A stretch of 64,000 bases of DNA from Dyadobacter sp. 676. Its GTDB lineage: Bacteria > Bacteroidota > Bacteroidia > Cytophagales > Spirosomataceae. Each line of letters starts with the position of its first letter. The first letter of the stretch is position 1. The notes beneath the pieces were generated by a model. That model did no database searches and was not told where the DNA came from. It saw nothing but the letters and a program-made list of their open reading frames with translations. The position numbers and the translations under genes are program-made. Positions 25,865 to 35,492 of the stretch are shown in pieces. The DNA lies in assembly GCF_040448675.1 (NCBI RefSeq), contig NZ_CP159289.1, positions 7,113,001-7,177,000 of the forward strand, read 5' to 3'.

Positions 25865-26632
25865 CTAACCCACCGCCAGCCGAATAGCCCGCTCGACCGG
25901 ACTGTTGCCCTTAACCGACAGCTCGTCCCGCAACAGCAATGGCGGTTGGGCCATGAATTTGGGCTCGGTGCCTTGGTGAGGCTGGGCGGCGTGGGCGATG
26001 AATGGGTGACAGAGGTATACCGTACCCGCTCTGCCCGTCGCCAGCGCGATTTCCCTTTCCGGCATTTCGCTCAGTTTCCCGGCGAGTTCCAGAAATGCCA
26101 GTCCCGTCTCCCCTTCCGGTTGCAAAACCCGCGCGACGTCCGCATGTGAGCCTATGCGTATACGTGTAGGCGCATCGTATTCGCCCACGTCCGAGTACAG
26201 GAAGAGCATCAGCAGGCCACGGCCTTTGGAGTTGATATTAACCCGCCATTCCCAGTAGTCGGACGGATCGTCCCCCGGAAAGCTGGCGTCGACGTGCCAG
26301 CCGGTATCTCCGGGATCTTCATCGGACGGGAAACGCACCGGGAAAGTGCCCATACTTCGGCAGGGCAACCATTTTCCTATGCCCACCAACTGGTCGAAAG
26401 CGGCATGTAAAACGGGCGTATTCGCCGAAACGACGAATGGTTCCTGGCTGTACATACCCAGCCGGACGACGGGTTTCGTCCACGTCGAGGGATCGTTGCG
26501 GTCGAGCGCGAGATCGTTCCACAAAATATCGCGGACCTGCGCGGCTGTCTCGGTTGAAAAAGCATTATCGATGCGTACAAAGCCTTGCGTAACAAATTGC
26601 GCTATTTGCCTGGCATTCAGTATTCCTTCCAT
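25865..26632 (-). CDS. Phytanoyl-CoA dioxygenase (PhyH) family protein
   Basis: A 255-residue Fe(II)/2-oxoglutarate-dependent dioxygenase. The iron-binding motif His-x-Asp is visible in GWHVDASFPG, the distal His in LCHPFIAHAAQPHQG, and a downstream Arg (LLLRDEL) can bind 2-oxoglutarate. The N-terminus (QIAQFVTQGFVRIDNAFSTE) is the usual PhyH opening. These enzymes hydroxylate small molecules, from fatty acyl-CoA to ectoine or phosphonates; the substrate is not evident. It is monocistronic, convergent with dgoD. Confidence 0.88.
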   Translation of the reverse strand: MEGILNARQIAQFVTQGFVRIDNAFSTETAAQVRDILWNDLALDRNDPSTWTKPVVRLGMYSQEPFVVSANTPVLHAAFDQLVGIGKWLPCRSMGTFPVRFPSDEDPGDTGWHVDASFPGDDPSDYWEWRVNINSKGRGLLMLFLYSDVGEYDAPTRIRIGSHADVARVLQPEGETGLAFLELAGKLSEMPEREIALATGRAGTVYLCHPFIAHAAQPHQGTEPKFMAQPPLLLRDELSVKGNSPVERAIRLAVG

Positions 26633-26918
26633 AGGATTTCAAAAGTAAATGATTGAAAAAATGTGGTAATAAAATCCCTCTCCCCGGAAGCCGGGGATCA
26701 TGTGCAAGAGCTGCACGGAAAGAATATCAGAGTGTCGGCGCGAATCTCATGGTTACAAATTTAAGCTTTCCTGTCGATTTTGCCCGGTAATATTCCAAAT
26801 TCAAATCGAAAAGTGCCATATTCAGTTTTGGTCGGCCGGCTGCGGGCGCGGGAGCGAATTTGCGGCAGAATCAGACCATTACATCACATGAAAAAAATTA
26901 CGCTCCTTTTTGAACAAG

Positions 26919-27845
26919 ATGCATTCACCCAACCTGCTCATTGCCGCACTGCTATTTTTTTTCGTCGGTCCCCCAACGGCGCAATCTCTTTATTCGAGAG
27001 CTTTCGGAAAAGTAACTGACGAGCCCATCATATTTCTGCACGGCGGCCCTGGAAGCAGCTCCGTTTATTTCGAAGCAACAACTGCTCAAAAGTTAGCGGA
27101 CGAGGGATTTTATGTCGTAGTATATGACCGCCGGGGCGAAGGCAGATCGAAAGACAGCACCGCAAGAATGACTTACGAAGAATTTTTCGAAGACCTGAAT
27201 TTGATTTATCAAAAATATCGCATTCCGCAAGCGCATCTGATCGGTTTCAGCTTTGGCGGACTTGTGGCTACGCTTTACGCCGAGCAACAACCCAGTCGAG
27301 TCAAATCCATTATTCTTGTGAGTGCATTGGTTTCTCAGCAAGAATCCTATAATACCATTCTTGACTCCGTCGCGCGCATCTATATAGATCAAAACGATGT
27401 GGCAAGTCTTGCAGCATTAAATAAAATCAGGGAAATGGATACCCATTCGCTTGACTACCGGACAGCGGTTTTTGCCCACGCTTCCAGAAATGGCTTTTTC
27501 AATCTTTCACAACCCGATCCGGAGGCCCGGCAAATCTATTCAACCTATCTTTCGGATACATTGATAGCCAACTATGTTAAAAACGACCGGGCAGTAGAAA
27601 CTCTTTGGAAAAATGAAGCACGGAAGAACATCGATGTAATACCGACTCTGACAAAACTGGCGGTGACCATTCCTGTTTATGCGGTCTATGGGAAACAGGA
27701 CGGCCTTTACTCGCGACACCAGATTACGGCGTTACAAAAGCTAACCGGCCGGACGCGAATGCAATATCTCGACAATTGCTCCCATACCGTTTTTATAGAT
27801 CAGCAAGCGAAATTTATCGGAATATTAAGGGACTGGATTAAATAG
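26919..27845 (+). CDS. Alpha/beta hydrolase, proline-iminopeptidase-like, exported
   Basis: A 308-residue hydrolase with a signal peptide (NLLIAALLFFFVGPPTAQS), the oxyanion motif LHGGPGSS, the nucleophile elbow GFSFGG, an acid in YGKQDGLYS and the catalytic His in NCSHTVF. This fits the S33 peptidase/hydrolase group. The start is uncertain. An ATG at 26888 followed by seven A is out of frame by one base; with six A it would read MKKLRSFLNKM and join this frame, giving a more basic signal peptide. This could be another homopolymer over-call. TTG at 26910 is also in frame. Confidence 0.85.
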   Translation: MHSPNLLIAALLFFFVGPPTAQSLYSRAFGKVTDEPIIFLHGGPGSSSVYFEATTAQKLADEGFYVVVYDRRGEGRSKDSTARMTYEEFFEDLNLIYQKYRIPQAHLIGFSFGGLVATLYAEQQPSRVKSIILVSALVSQQESYNTILDSVARIYIDQNDVASLAALNKIREMDTHSLDYRTAVFAHASRNGFFNLSQPDPEARQIYSTYLSDTLIANYVKNDRAVETLWKNEARKNIDVIPTLTKLAVTIPVYAVYGKQDGLYSRHQITALQKLTGRTRMQYLDNCSHTVFIDQQAKFIGILRDWIK

Positions 27846-27864
27846 CCCCATTCCCCCAAAATGA

Positions 27865-27896
27865 AAAGAGCGCGGGTCACAGGTACCGCGCTCTTT
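27865..27896. terminator. Bidirectional rho-independent terminator
   Basis: A perfect 11-bp stem (AAAGAGCGCGG / CCGCGCTCTTT) with a 10-nt loop between two convergent genes, followed by A7 on the right, which supplies part of the U-run for the minus-strand gene on that side only if read before the stem, and TTTAAAA for the plus strand. GC-rich stem and position make it a strong terminator. Confidence 0.85.
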
Positions 27897-27913
27897 AAAA
27901 AAACCGAAAACGA

Positions 27914-28624
27914 TCACTTCGCAGGTGTTACTTCCGTCAGTTTCACTTTGACCGAAGTATAATACAACGTGGTTGTCGCCTCGAAGCCGGAATCTGTTCC
28001 GAAAATAAGCCAGAGATTACCGTTTGCGTCGGTTTTCCCCTTGAACTCGCCCGTCTTCGTGAGCAGTTTGTAACCTACCTTATCGGTGCCGTTACCGATG
28101 TCGCCGATCACTTTCATGTCTTTACCGTCGTTTTTCTGCTGGATTTTATCGATGTTCATACGGTAATGATCCAGGTTATCGACAGTCGTTTTCGGTTCGA
28201 CAGGCACCACGCCGATGCCCACACTCACCGCATTCGGCGCGCCACCTACACCGGCCCACCCTTCCGACGGCGCGTCGGAAGCGAACTCCAGCGTGAATGC
28301 CGCATTGTACTCCCGGTTAGGTTTCAGGCCCGATACCTTCTTTTTGAAATACATAAAAAGGTCGTCGCTGTGATTGTTGCCCGAAATGCGAAAACCTTTT
28401 TTCTGGGTATCGAGCGGTGCCGGCAAGTTAGCGATACCTTCTTCCAGTTTCCAATCCGATTCCATTTTCACGGGATAGTCGGAAAAACCGGCCGTCCAGC
28501 CTCGCTTGTCGCCGTTAAACTGATCGTTAAGCTCCATCTGCGGCGGCGGTACAACCTCTTTATCGTCGTCGTTGCAGGAAAGGAACAAAAACGGCAGTCC
28601 GAGCATTAAAACTAACTTTTTCAT
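27914..28624 (-). CDS. Lipoprotein of unknown function
   Basis: A 236-residue lipoprotein with signal peptide and lipobox LFLSC (lipidated Cys17), then a short acidic linker (NDDDKEVVPPP) and one beta-rich domain (FNGDKRGWTAGFSDYP; YFKKKVSGLKPNREYNAAFTLEFASDAP; YYTSVKVKLTEVTP). The pattern resembles carbohydrate-binding or jelly-roll-like surface domains, but I cannot name a family with certainty. It stands alone between a terminator and the efflux operon, 124 bp from the pump gene end. Confidence 0.8.
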   Translation of the reverse strand: MKKLVLMLGLPFLFLSCNDDDKEVVPPPQMELNDQFNGDKRGWTAGFSDYPVKMESDWKLEEGIANLPAPLDTQKKGFRISGNNHSDDLFMYFKKKVSGLKPNREYNAAFTLEFASDAPSEGWAGVGGAPNAVSVGIGVVPVEPKTTVDNLDHYRMNIDKIQQKNDGKDMKVIGDIGNGTDKVGYKLLTKTGEFKGKTDANGNLWLIFGTDSGFEATTTLYYTSVKVKLTEVTPAK

Positions 28625-28748
28625 GAGCTGTTATTTGGTTTTAAAATCAGCTAAGTGATGCAAAACCGTGTTGTTTTGGTTGGAAAGCCCTTTCAAAAGT
28701 TGTCGTTGCCCGGAATCGCCTGCCTGAGAATGAACGATCTAGGTTATG

Positions 28749-31700
28749 TTAATTTTTTGTATCATCCGAAAACCGGCTTGGCCGCCAGGTGGTCAGCCGG
28801 GCCGTACCACCCTGTTTTTTCCTGTTGAAAAATGTGTAGATAATCGGGAAAACAAGCAGGGTCAGCACGGTTGCGGTGATCAGGCCACCAATCACGACAA
28901 TTGCCAGCGGCTTCTGCGTTTCGGAGCCTATACCCGTCGACATGGCAGCAGGCAGCAACCCGATAGCCGCCATGAGGGCCGTCATCACGACGGGCCTGAT
29001 CCGTGACTTTACTCCCTGCCTTACCGCCTCTTCCAGCGGCATCCCGGCTGCCAGGTTTTTGTTGAAAACCGAAATCAATATCACGCCATTCTGCACACAA
29101 AGCCCGAACAGGGCGATAAATCCTACGCCTGCCGAAATCCCGAAGTTCATATGCGTAACGTGCAGCGCAAGGATACCGCCCACCAATGCGAACGACACAT
29201 TGGCCAGTACCAGCCCGGCGTCCCGGGCATTGCTGAACATGATAAATAGCAGAATGAAAATCCCGGCAAGGCTTACCGGCACCACTTGCGCCAGCCGGTC
29301 GGTAGCACGTACCTGGTTTTCAAATTCCCCCACCCATTCCACCGAATATCCCTTGGGTAAATTCGTCAGTTTTTCTTTTACGCGTTTCTGTGCTTCGGCA
29401 ATCGTTCCGCCGAGGTCTCTTCCGCGAACAGAAAATTTAACACCGATAAACCGCTTGTTATTATCACGGTAAACAAATGCCGGCCCCGTGACTTTCCGGA
29501 TCGTCGCGATCTCTTTCAGCGGGATTTTGCTGCCGGTAAGCGTCGGCACCATCAGCTGGCGGATATTCTGCTCGTCCTGACGGTATTCCTGCTTGTAGCG
29601 CAGGCGAATATCGAATTTCCGCTCGCCTTCGTAAAGGATAGAGGCCGTTTTCCCCCCCTATTGCCATTTCGATCACCGCCTGGGCATCGGCCGTACTGAC
29701 GCCGTATTGTGCCATTTTATGGTCGTGGAGGATGACGCTGATTTCCGGCTGGCCGATGTTCCTGATCAGCCCCAGATCCCTGATCCCGTCCACATTCCGG
29801 ACGGCGTCCATGGCAATATTGGCGTACTTTTCCAACTCCTGCAAATCGGATCCGAAGATTTTAATACCATTGCTCGCCTTGTATCCGGCCACAGCCTCAG
29901 CCACGTTATCGACGATCGGCTGCGAGTAGTTGTACAAAACGCCCGGATAGTTGCTCAGCAGCTTGTTCATCTCGTCGGTCAACTGCTCCACGTTAATTTG
30001 CCGTTTCCACTCCTTCTGTGGTATCAGGTCCACCTGAAACTGACAGAAGTAGAACCCGTTTGGATCCGTACCGTCGTTGGAACGGCCTACCTGCGAAAGT
30101 ACCTGCTTTACCTCGGGGAATGTTTTCAGGTCGCGGCGGATTTTTTGGGACATTTTCACGCTTTCAGGCAGCGACATACTCATCGGCAGCTCAGCGGTAA
30201 CCCATAATGCGCCCTCGTTGAGCTGCGGCAGGAATTCCGTTCCCAGCATGGTTGCGGAGAACAATGAAGCACCCAGGAACGCGGCCGCGGCAATCATACT
30301 CACCTTTTTGTGCGTATAACACCACTCAAATCCCTTTGAAACCGTTTTGTCGAAGAAATTGACAACAGGATTGTTCTTCTCGCGCACATTCCTGTTCAGT
30401 AAAAAGGAGCAAAGCACGGGCACGAGCGTAAGCGTGTAAAACAATGCGCCAAGCAATGCAAAACCCAGCGTGTAAGCCAGCGGACTGAACATCTTCCCTT
30501 CCACTTTCTGGAAACTGAAAATGGGTATTAAAGCGGTGATAATGATAAGTTTGGAAAAGAAAATGGCTTTCCCCAGCTCACCGCCCGTCTTTTTGATCAA
30601 TCCCAGTTTCGACAACCGGTTGAACCGCTCCATGCCGCGCTTATGGGCCATGTGGTCCAGCGCAACAAAAATGCCTTCCACCATCACCACGGCACCGTCA
30701 ATGATGATCCCGAAGTCGATGGCGCCCATCGACAGCAGGTTAGCCGACATTCCCTTGAGGTGCAGACAAGTGAATGCAAACAGCAGCGCAAGGGGAATGA
30801 TGATCGACACGATGACCGTCGTGCGCCAGTCGGCCATGAATAAAAACACGATAACTGTCACAAAAACAATCCCTTCCACGAGGTTGTGCTTCACCGTGTC
30901 GGCGCAGAATTCAATGAGGTTGTCGCGATCATAGAATGTGGCCATCTTCACATCCGGCGGCAATATCTTCGTATTCAGTTCGGTGATTTTTTCCTTGATT
31001 CGCGCCAGCACCTCGCTTGGGTTCTCCCCTTTCCGTTGTACCACGATGCCTTCCACCACATCGTCCCGGCCGTCGAGCCCCACCTGTCCTACACGCGGCA
31101 AATCGGACTCCCGCACGTCGGCCACGTGCTTCACCAGCACCGGGTAATCCTTCACATATTCGACGATGATATTCCCGATATCCTGTGCGGATTCCAGTAA
31201 ACCAATCCCGCGCACGACGTAAGCCTGACCGTTCTTCTCGATCACGTCACCGCCTACGTTGATATTGCTTTTGGCAACAGCCTCGTAAACATCGAGCGGC
31301 GTGATGTTGTATTTCGCCAACGCCGTCGGGTCTACCTGCACTTCGTATATCTTCTCCCGCCCACCGAATGCGACCACGTCGGCAACACCCGGAACGCTTC
31401 TTAGCTGGCGGTCGATGACCCAGTTCTGCAATGTCAGCAACTCGCGGCTATCGCGGTCCCTGCTTTCGAGGGTATACCTGAAAATTTCGCCGGTTGGCCC
31501 GTAAGGCGGCTGAACTTCCGGATCGACCCCCTCGGGCAGCGACACCGTCCGTAGCTGGTTGTTCACCTGCTGCCTGGCAAAAAAATCTTCGACACCATCG
31601 TCGAAAATGATCTTGATCACCGACAACCCGAACATCGTCACGCTCCGGACATTGGCTTTCTTTTGTACGGAATTCATCGCAATCTCGATGGGCTGGGTCA

Positions 31701-31902
31701 CAAACCGCTCGATTTCCTCCGCGCTCCGGCCGTTCCATTGCGAAACGATGATGATCTGGGTGTTAGTAATATCCGGAAATGCTTCCAGCGGCGTGGCACG
31801 ATAGCTCGCAACACCGGCCACCACCAGCAATCCCGTGAGAAAAAATATGAAAAAGCGATTCCGAAGGGAGAAACCGACGATTCCCCTGATGAACTTGTTC
31901 AT
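28749..31902 (-). pseudogene. CzcA-type heavy-metal RND efflux pump, frameshifted at G7
   Basis: Inner-membrane RND proton/metal antiporter. Visible features are the N-terminal helix (RNRFFIFFLTGLLVVAG), the motif TNTQIIIVSQWNGRSAEEIERFVTQPIE, the TM4 proton-relay motif DFGIIIDGAVVMVEG (CzcA-like rather than the CusA-like DA type), PVLCSFLL and a complete C-terminal transmembrane half ending at 28749. The frame breaks at the C7 run 29652-29658 (G7 on the coding strand, after EMAIGG). Removing one base restores a 1050-residue protein, normal for the family. As the sequence stands, the pump would be truncated after TM segments 1-6 and much of the second periplasmic loop. Confidence 0.93.
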
Positions 31903-31976
31903 GGTTCAGTTTTAAATGAGTCAATGGATGAATGATTGAATGATTGAATGAACCACCGTAGAACGGGAATGGAAGC

Positions 31977-32056
31977 TAGTCGGGAGGTCATCAGGGTCAA
32001 GATTAGCCATGAATTGTTTGAAATGGATAATAAACAACACCCGACTATTCCTGACA
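31977..32056 (-). repeat. Interspersed repeat, copy 2 (inverted relative to copy 1)
   Basis: The reverse complement matches 9997-10073 over the whole length. It lies between the pump gene start and the adaptor gene end, about 28 bp downstream of the adaptor stop. It is flanked by short ATGATTGA direct repeats on the left (31929-31945) and by CATTCACTCATTCA on the right, which partly mirror each other. No ORF is present. Confidence 0.7.
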
Positions 32057-32084
32057 ACCCTCGACTACATTCACTCATTCAAAG

Positions 32085-33170
32085 TCACTGAATCAGCGCG
32101 TTATAAATCAGCAATTGATTCTTTGACACAACGGCTTCGCCGTCTGCCAGGCCACTGCTGATGTAGGCCCGTTTCGAAAGGTTCCTGAAAATCTCCACGG
32201 GACGGGCTTCGATTTTGCTTTTGCTCGTAAAAACAAGCACCCAGTTTTTGCTCCGGTCGAAAATCACCGCTTCGGATGATATCGACTGCATTCGGATGTT
32301 TTCCTCGAAATTCAGGTTCACCGTGGCATGCATTTCCGGTTTAAGCCGGTAACTGGCATTGGAAAGCTGTATCCTGATCTTCATCGCCCGTGTTTCGGGA
32401 TCCAGGACGTTGTATATCTTGTCCACCCTTCCTTTGAAAACTTCGTCCGGGAAGCTGATCGTCTTGATGTCGGCGGGCATACCGAGATGGATTTTGGGAA
32501 TATCGCTCTCGTTCACATTCGCCATCACCCACACGTCCGAAATCTGGCCGACGGTGAAAAGACTTTCCGCGTTGTCGGAGCGCAGCTGCGTGCCGCGGTT
32601 CACATTTTTGTCCACGATAAAGCCGTTGATCGGCGAGCGGACCACGTAGCCGGCCGCTTTGGAAACCCCGTAAATCGAAAACATAGCCCTGACACGGTCG
32701 AGCTCCGCCTGCGACTTATCGACCATCTGCCGTGCGGTAATCACATCCTTTTCCGGCACTAGCTTGCTTTCAAACAAGTCTTCGGTCGACGACAGGTTCT
32801 TTTGTGCGATCAGCAGATCCGACTGGGCCTCGATCAGCTGGCGTTCCAGGTCTGCCACCTCTCCCGACCGGATCGTTGCGAGCTCCTGCCCCTTTCTGAC
32901 ATGGTCTCCGAGCTCTACTTTCACATCTTCGACATTCCCGCCAACCAGCGGAAACACCCGGATCACCCGATTTTCGTCCGGCACGACCTTTCCGACGAGG
33001 GTAAGCTCATTCCGGACCTTTTCTGTTTTGACCGTATCGAGCGCGATCTGCCGCATCATCGAATCCGACAACATGAACGCCGTCGACTCTTCCTCGGGGC
33101 TGGTTTGTTTCCGACAGGACATAGCCCACACCACCATTCCGCCCAGAATGGCATAACATATTTTTCGCAT
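32085..33170 (-). CDS. RND efflux periplasmic adaptor (CzcB/CusB-like) lipoprotein
   Basis: A 361-residue membrane-fusion protein that links the inner-membrane pump to the outer-membrane channel. It has a lipoprotein signal (MRKICYAILGGMVVWAMSC), a barrel-sandwich/lipoyl half-motif (GGNVEDVKVELGDHVRKGQELATI), a coiled-coil hairpin (DLERQLIEAQSDLLIAQKNL to KSQAELDRVRAMF), the second lipoyl half (VVRSPINGFIVDKNVNRGTQL) and a beta-barrel domain (GMPADIKTISFPDEVFKGRVDKIYNVLDPETR). The ATG at 33170 is used as it begins the signal peptide. The gene is 16 bp after the TolC-like gene. Confidence 0.94.
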   Translation of the reverse strand: MRKICYAILGGMVVWAMSCRKQTSPEEESTAFMLSDSMMRQIALDTVKTEKVRNELTLVGKVVPDENRVIRVFPLVGGNVEDVKVELGDHVRKGQELATIRSGEVADLERQLIEAQSDLLIAQKNLSSTEDLFESKLVPEKDVITARQMVDKSQAELDRVRAMFSIYGVSKAAGYVVRSPINGFIVDKNVNRGTQLRSDNAESLFTVGQISDVWVMANVNESDIPKIHLGMPADIKTISFPDEVFKGRVDKIYNVLDPETRAMKIRIQLSNASYRLKPEMHATVNLNFEENIRMQSISSEAVIFDRSKNWVLVFTSKSKIEARPVEIFRNLSKRAYISSGLADGEAVVSKNQLLIYNALIQ

Positions 33171-33186
33171 TGTGTTTTTTTGATAT

Positions 33187-34437
33187 TTAAAAACCGAATA
33201 ATTCCCCTCCCACCACAAAGTTCAGTTCCTCGTAGACCTTGATACGGTCGGATTGCAGGCGATTGAACTCGCGAATGCTTTCATTATAAGTTTCGATAAA
33301 GTCGATGAATTCGAGGAGGGTTATATTCCTTTTTTGAAAATTATCGTACATCCCCCGGTTAAGCTGCAAGAACTGGTCGGTAAATCGGTCTTCCACACTT
33401 CGGTAGGCGCTTTCGGCCACGTTTACCTTGTTCCAGGCGGCATTCACCTCGTTGGCGATGCTATTCCGCTTAGCCGTTTCCTGTGTTTTGAAATAACTGA
33501 TGCCGCTTTTCGCCGCTTTGATATTCCCTTGATTCCGATTGAAAAACGGCAGCGCCATGGATGCCGAAATGCCGAAATAGTTGTTCTGGTAATTACTTGC
33601 CTGATCGTACACCGCCCCTATTTCAATGTCCGGCTTCGCCAGTGCCTTTTGCAGGTTATAATTCAGCTCCGCCTGCTTTACGGCCGATTCCGTCACTTTC
33701 AGATCGGTACGGCGCGTTAATGCCAGCTCCCGCAACTGCTCCGGCGTTTGCGCTTCGATCCGGTAACGGACAAGGTCGGTGCTATCGATCAAAGGCACGA
33801 CATATGCCTCGCTGTTGAAATAAATGCGCAGGTCTCGCTGGTTCTCGGTGATTTCAAACAGCAAATCGGCCCGGTTGTTGCGCAGCTGAAACAGCAAGGC
33901 TTTCAGTCGCACCACTTCTTTGAGCGATACGTTGTTGCGGCCATATTCTTTATCGAACGCCTCCACCGTTGTTGCCAACGTGGTAATCTGGTTATCCAGC
34001 AGCCCGAGCGTCTGGTTCAGGAAGTAGGTTTCGAAAAATACCTGCCGAAGGTCGAATTTCAGCGTCCGGGCCAGGTCGAAGAATTCCAGCTCCGTTTTCC
34101 GCGTCGTTTCCACATCCAGCGCCACCTGCTTCGTCCGCTTCCCGGCCCGGGTAATGACCTGTTGCAGACTGAGAAACTTCTGTCCGTGCTTTCCCACGTC
34201 CAGCCAGCCTCGCGACGGGTTATAAGCGCTCATTTCGACATTCAGGTTAGGATTATTCCAAAGTTTATCCTGAATTTCCGCTGCCCTGGCCATATCGATC
34301 TGGTATCGTTCGGCCAGCAGGGTCAGATTGTTCGTTAGAAACAGGCTGTCCGCCTGCCGGACGGTAACTTTCAGGGTGTCCTGCCCCCATGAGACCGTGC
34401 TCATACAGGTAAGCAACCCTATCAGGTAAAATCGCAT
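33187..34437 (-). CDS. TolC-family outer-membrane efflux protein (CzcC-like)
   Basis: A 416-residue outer-membrane channel protein with a signal peptide (MRFYLIGLLTCMSTVSWGQ) and two repeats of long amphipathic helices typical of the family: RYQIDMARAAEIQDKLWNNP and LTRRTDLKVTESAVKQAELN, with GISASMALPFFNRNQGNIKAAK in the second half. It is the first gene of the efflux set channel-adaptor-pump. The ATG at 34437 is used, not upstream in-frame Mets which lie before the signal peptide. Confidence 0.93.
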   Translation of the reverse strand: MRFYLIGLLTCMSTVSWGQDTLKVTVRQADSLFLTNNLTLLAERYQIDMARAAEIQDKLWNNPNLNVEMSAYNPSRGWLDVGKHGQKFLSLQQVITRAGKRTKQVALDVETTRKTELEFFDLARTLKFDLRQVFFETYFLNQTLGLLDNQITTLATTVEAFDKEYGRNNVSLKEVVRLKALLFQLRNNRADLLFEITENQRDLRIYFNSEAYVVPLIDSTDLVRYRIEAQTPEQLRELALTRRTDLKVTESAVKQAELNYNLQKALAKPDIEIGAVYDQASNYQNNYFGISASMALPFFNRNQGNIKAAKSGISYFKTQETAKRNSIANEVNAAWNKVNVAESAYRSVEDRFTDQFLQLNRGMYDNFQKRNITLLEFIDFIETYNESIREFNRLQSDRIKVYEELNFVVGGELFGF

Positions 34438-34572
34438 AGCTCTTGTTTTTGACATTGCAAAGATTGGGAAACGAGTCGTTTCCGGCACAATCAATGCATT
34501 TAGAAAATCATTAAAAGTATATTAGGAAAAAATTAAAAAGGCCGTTTCCAAAATAGAAATGCCGGTTTTACC

Positions 34573-35262
34573 CTACCCTTCCATGAGAATGTAGCCCAGT
34601 CCCGGCCGTGTCTGGATCAGTTTCACATCAAATCCCCTATCGATTTTTTTCCTCAGGTAATTGATGTATACCTCCACGAAATTCGTCCCTGGATCGAAGT
34701 TCAGATGCCAGATATTCCTGGCTAGGTCCATCTTTGAAATAACCATCCCCGGATGGAGCAGAAAATATTCCAGCAGCGCGAACTCCTTGGCAGTGAGGCC
34801 AATAAACTTCCCGCCGCGCGTCACCACTTTCGTATCGACATTCAGTTGAAGGTCGGCGATGCTCAGCACCCGCCTGCCGGTCTCGGGCATCCCGGCATCC
34901 GACAGCCGCAATGCCGCATTAATTCGCGCGATCAGTTCCCGGAAATCAAATGGCTTGACGATGTAATCGGTAGCACCTTTCCCGAGCCCTTCCACCTTAC
35001 CTTCCACTTCCCCATAGGCCGTCAGCATGATCACCGGCAACAACGGCTTGAACTGCCCGATTTGCCGGCAAACTTCGAAACCGTTTAGTCCGGGCAGGTT
35101 AACATCCAGCAAAACAAGGTCATAACGCCCTTCCAATGCCATTTTTTTCCCCGAAAGGCCGTCCCGCGAAATCTCCGCTCCGAAACCTTCCGAATGCAGG
35201 ACCTTGTAAATGTTTTGCGCAATGCGCAGGTCGTCCTCGATAATCAGTATCGTCTTCGTCAT
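34573..35262 (-). CDS. OmpR/PhoB-type response regulator
   Basis: A 229-residue regulator: receiver domain (acidic pocket E9-D10-D11, phosphoacceptor D53 in LLDVNLPG, Lys in YIVKPFD) and OmpR-type winged helix (FIGLTAKEFALLEYFLLHP; ISKMDLARNIWHLNFDPGTNFVEVYINYLRKKID; TRPGLGYIL). It lies directly upstream of the channel gene on the same strand and is likely to control the metal efflux operon, as CusR/CzcR-type regulators do. No histidine kinase gene is adjacent, which is unusual for this arrangement; an unlinked kinase must supply the phosphate. Confidence 0.94.
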   Translation of the reverse strand: MTKTILIIEDDLRIAQNIYKVLHSEGFGAEISRDGLSGKKMALEGRYDLVLLDVNLPGLNGFEVCRQIGQFKPLLPVIMLTAYGEVEGKVEGLGKGATDYIVKPFDFRELIARINAALRLSDAGMPETGRRVLSIADLQLNVDTKVVTRGGKFIGLTAKEFALLEYFLLHPGMVISKMDLARNIWHLNFDPGTNFVEVYINYLRKKIDRGFDVKLIQTRPGLGYILMEG

Positions 35263-35492
35263 TTTCTTACATGTTCTGATCAGGTTTGCGTCAAAAGCAG
35301 AGCCAGGAGCGATGCAAAGATTTATATTTAGGAATTGCCAATACCACTAACCTTGATTAGATTTTAATTAAATATTGATTTATTTTAACGTAAAAATCTT
35401 TATATCAGCACCTTAGGTGTTTCATAACCGATAACTGCAAAAAGCCGCCGACAACTAACCTACCTTTATATACGTAACCTTTTCCCACACCT

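Noticed and set aside
31921..32084. Insertion sequence between pump and adaptor genes
   Set aside because: The segment is far too short, has no transposase and no clear target duplication; it is annotated as a short interspersed repeat.
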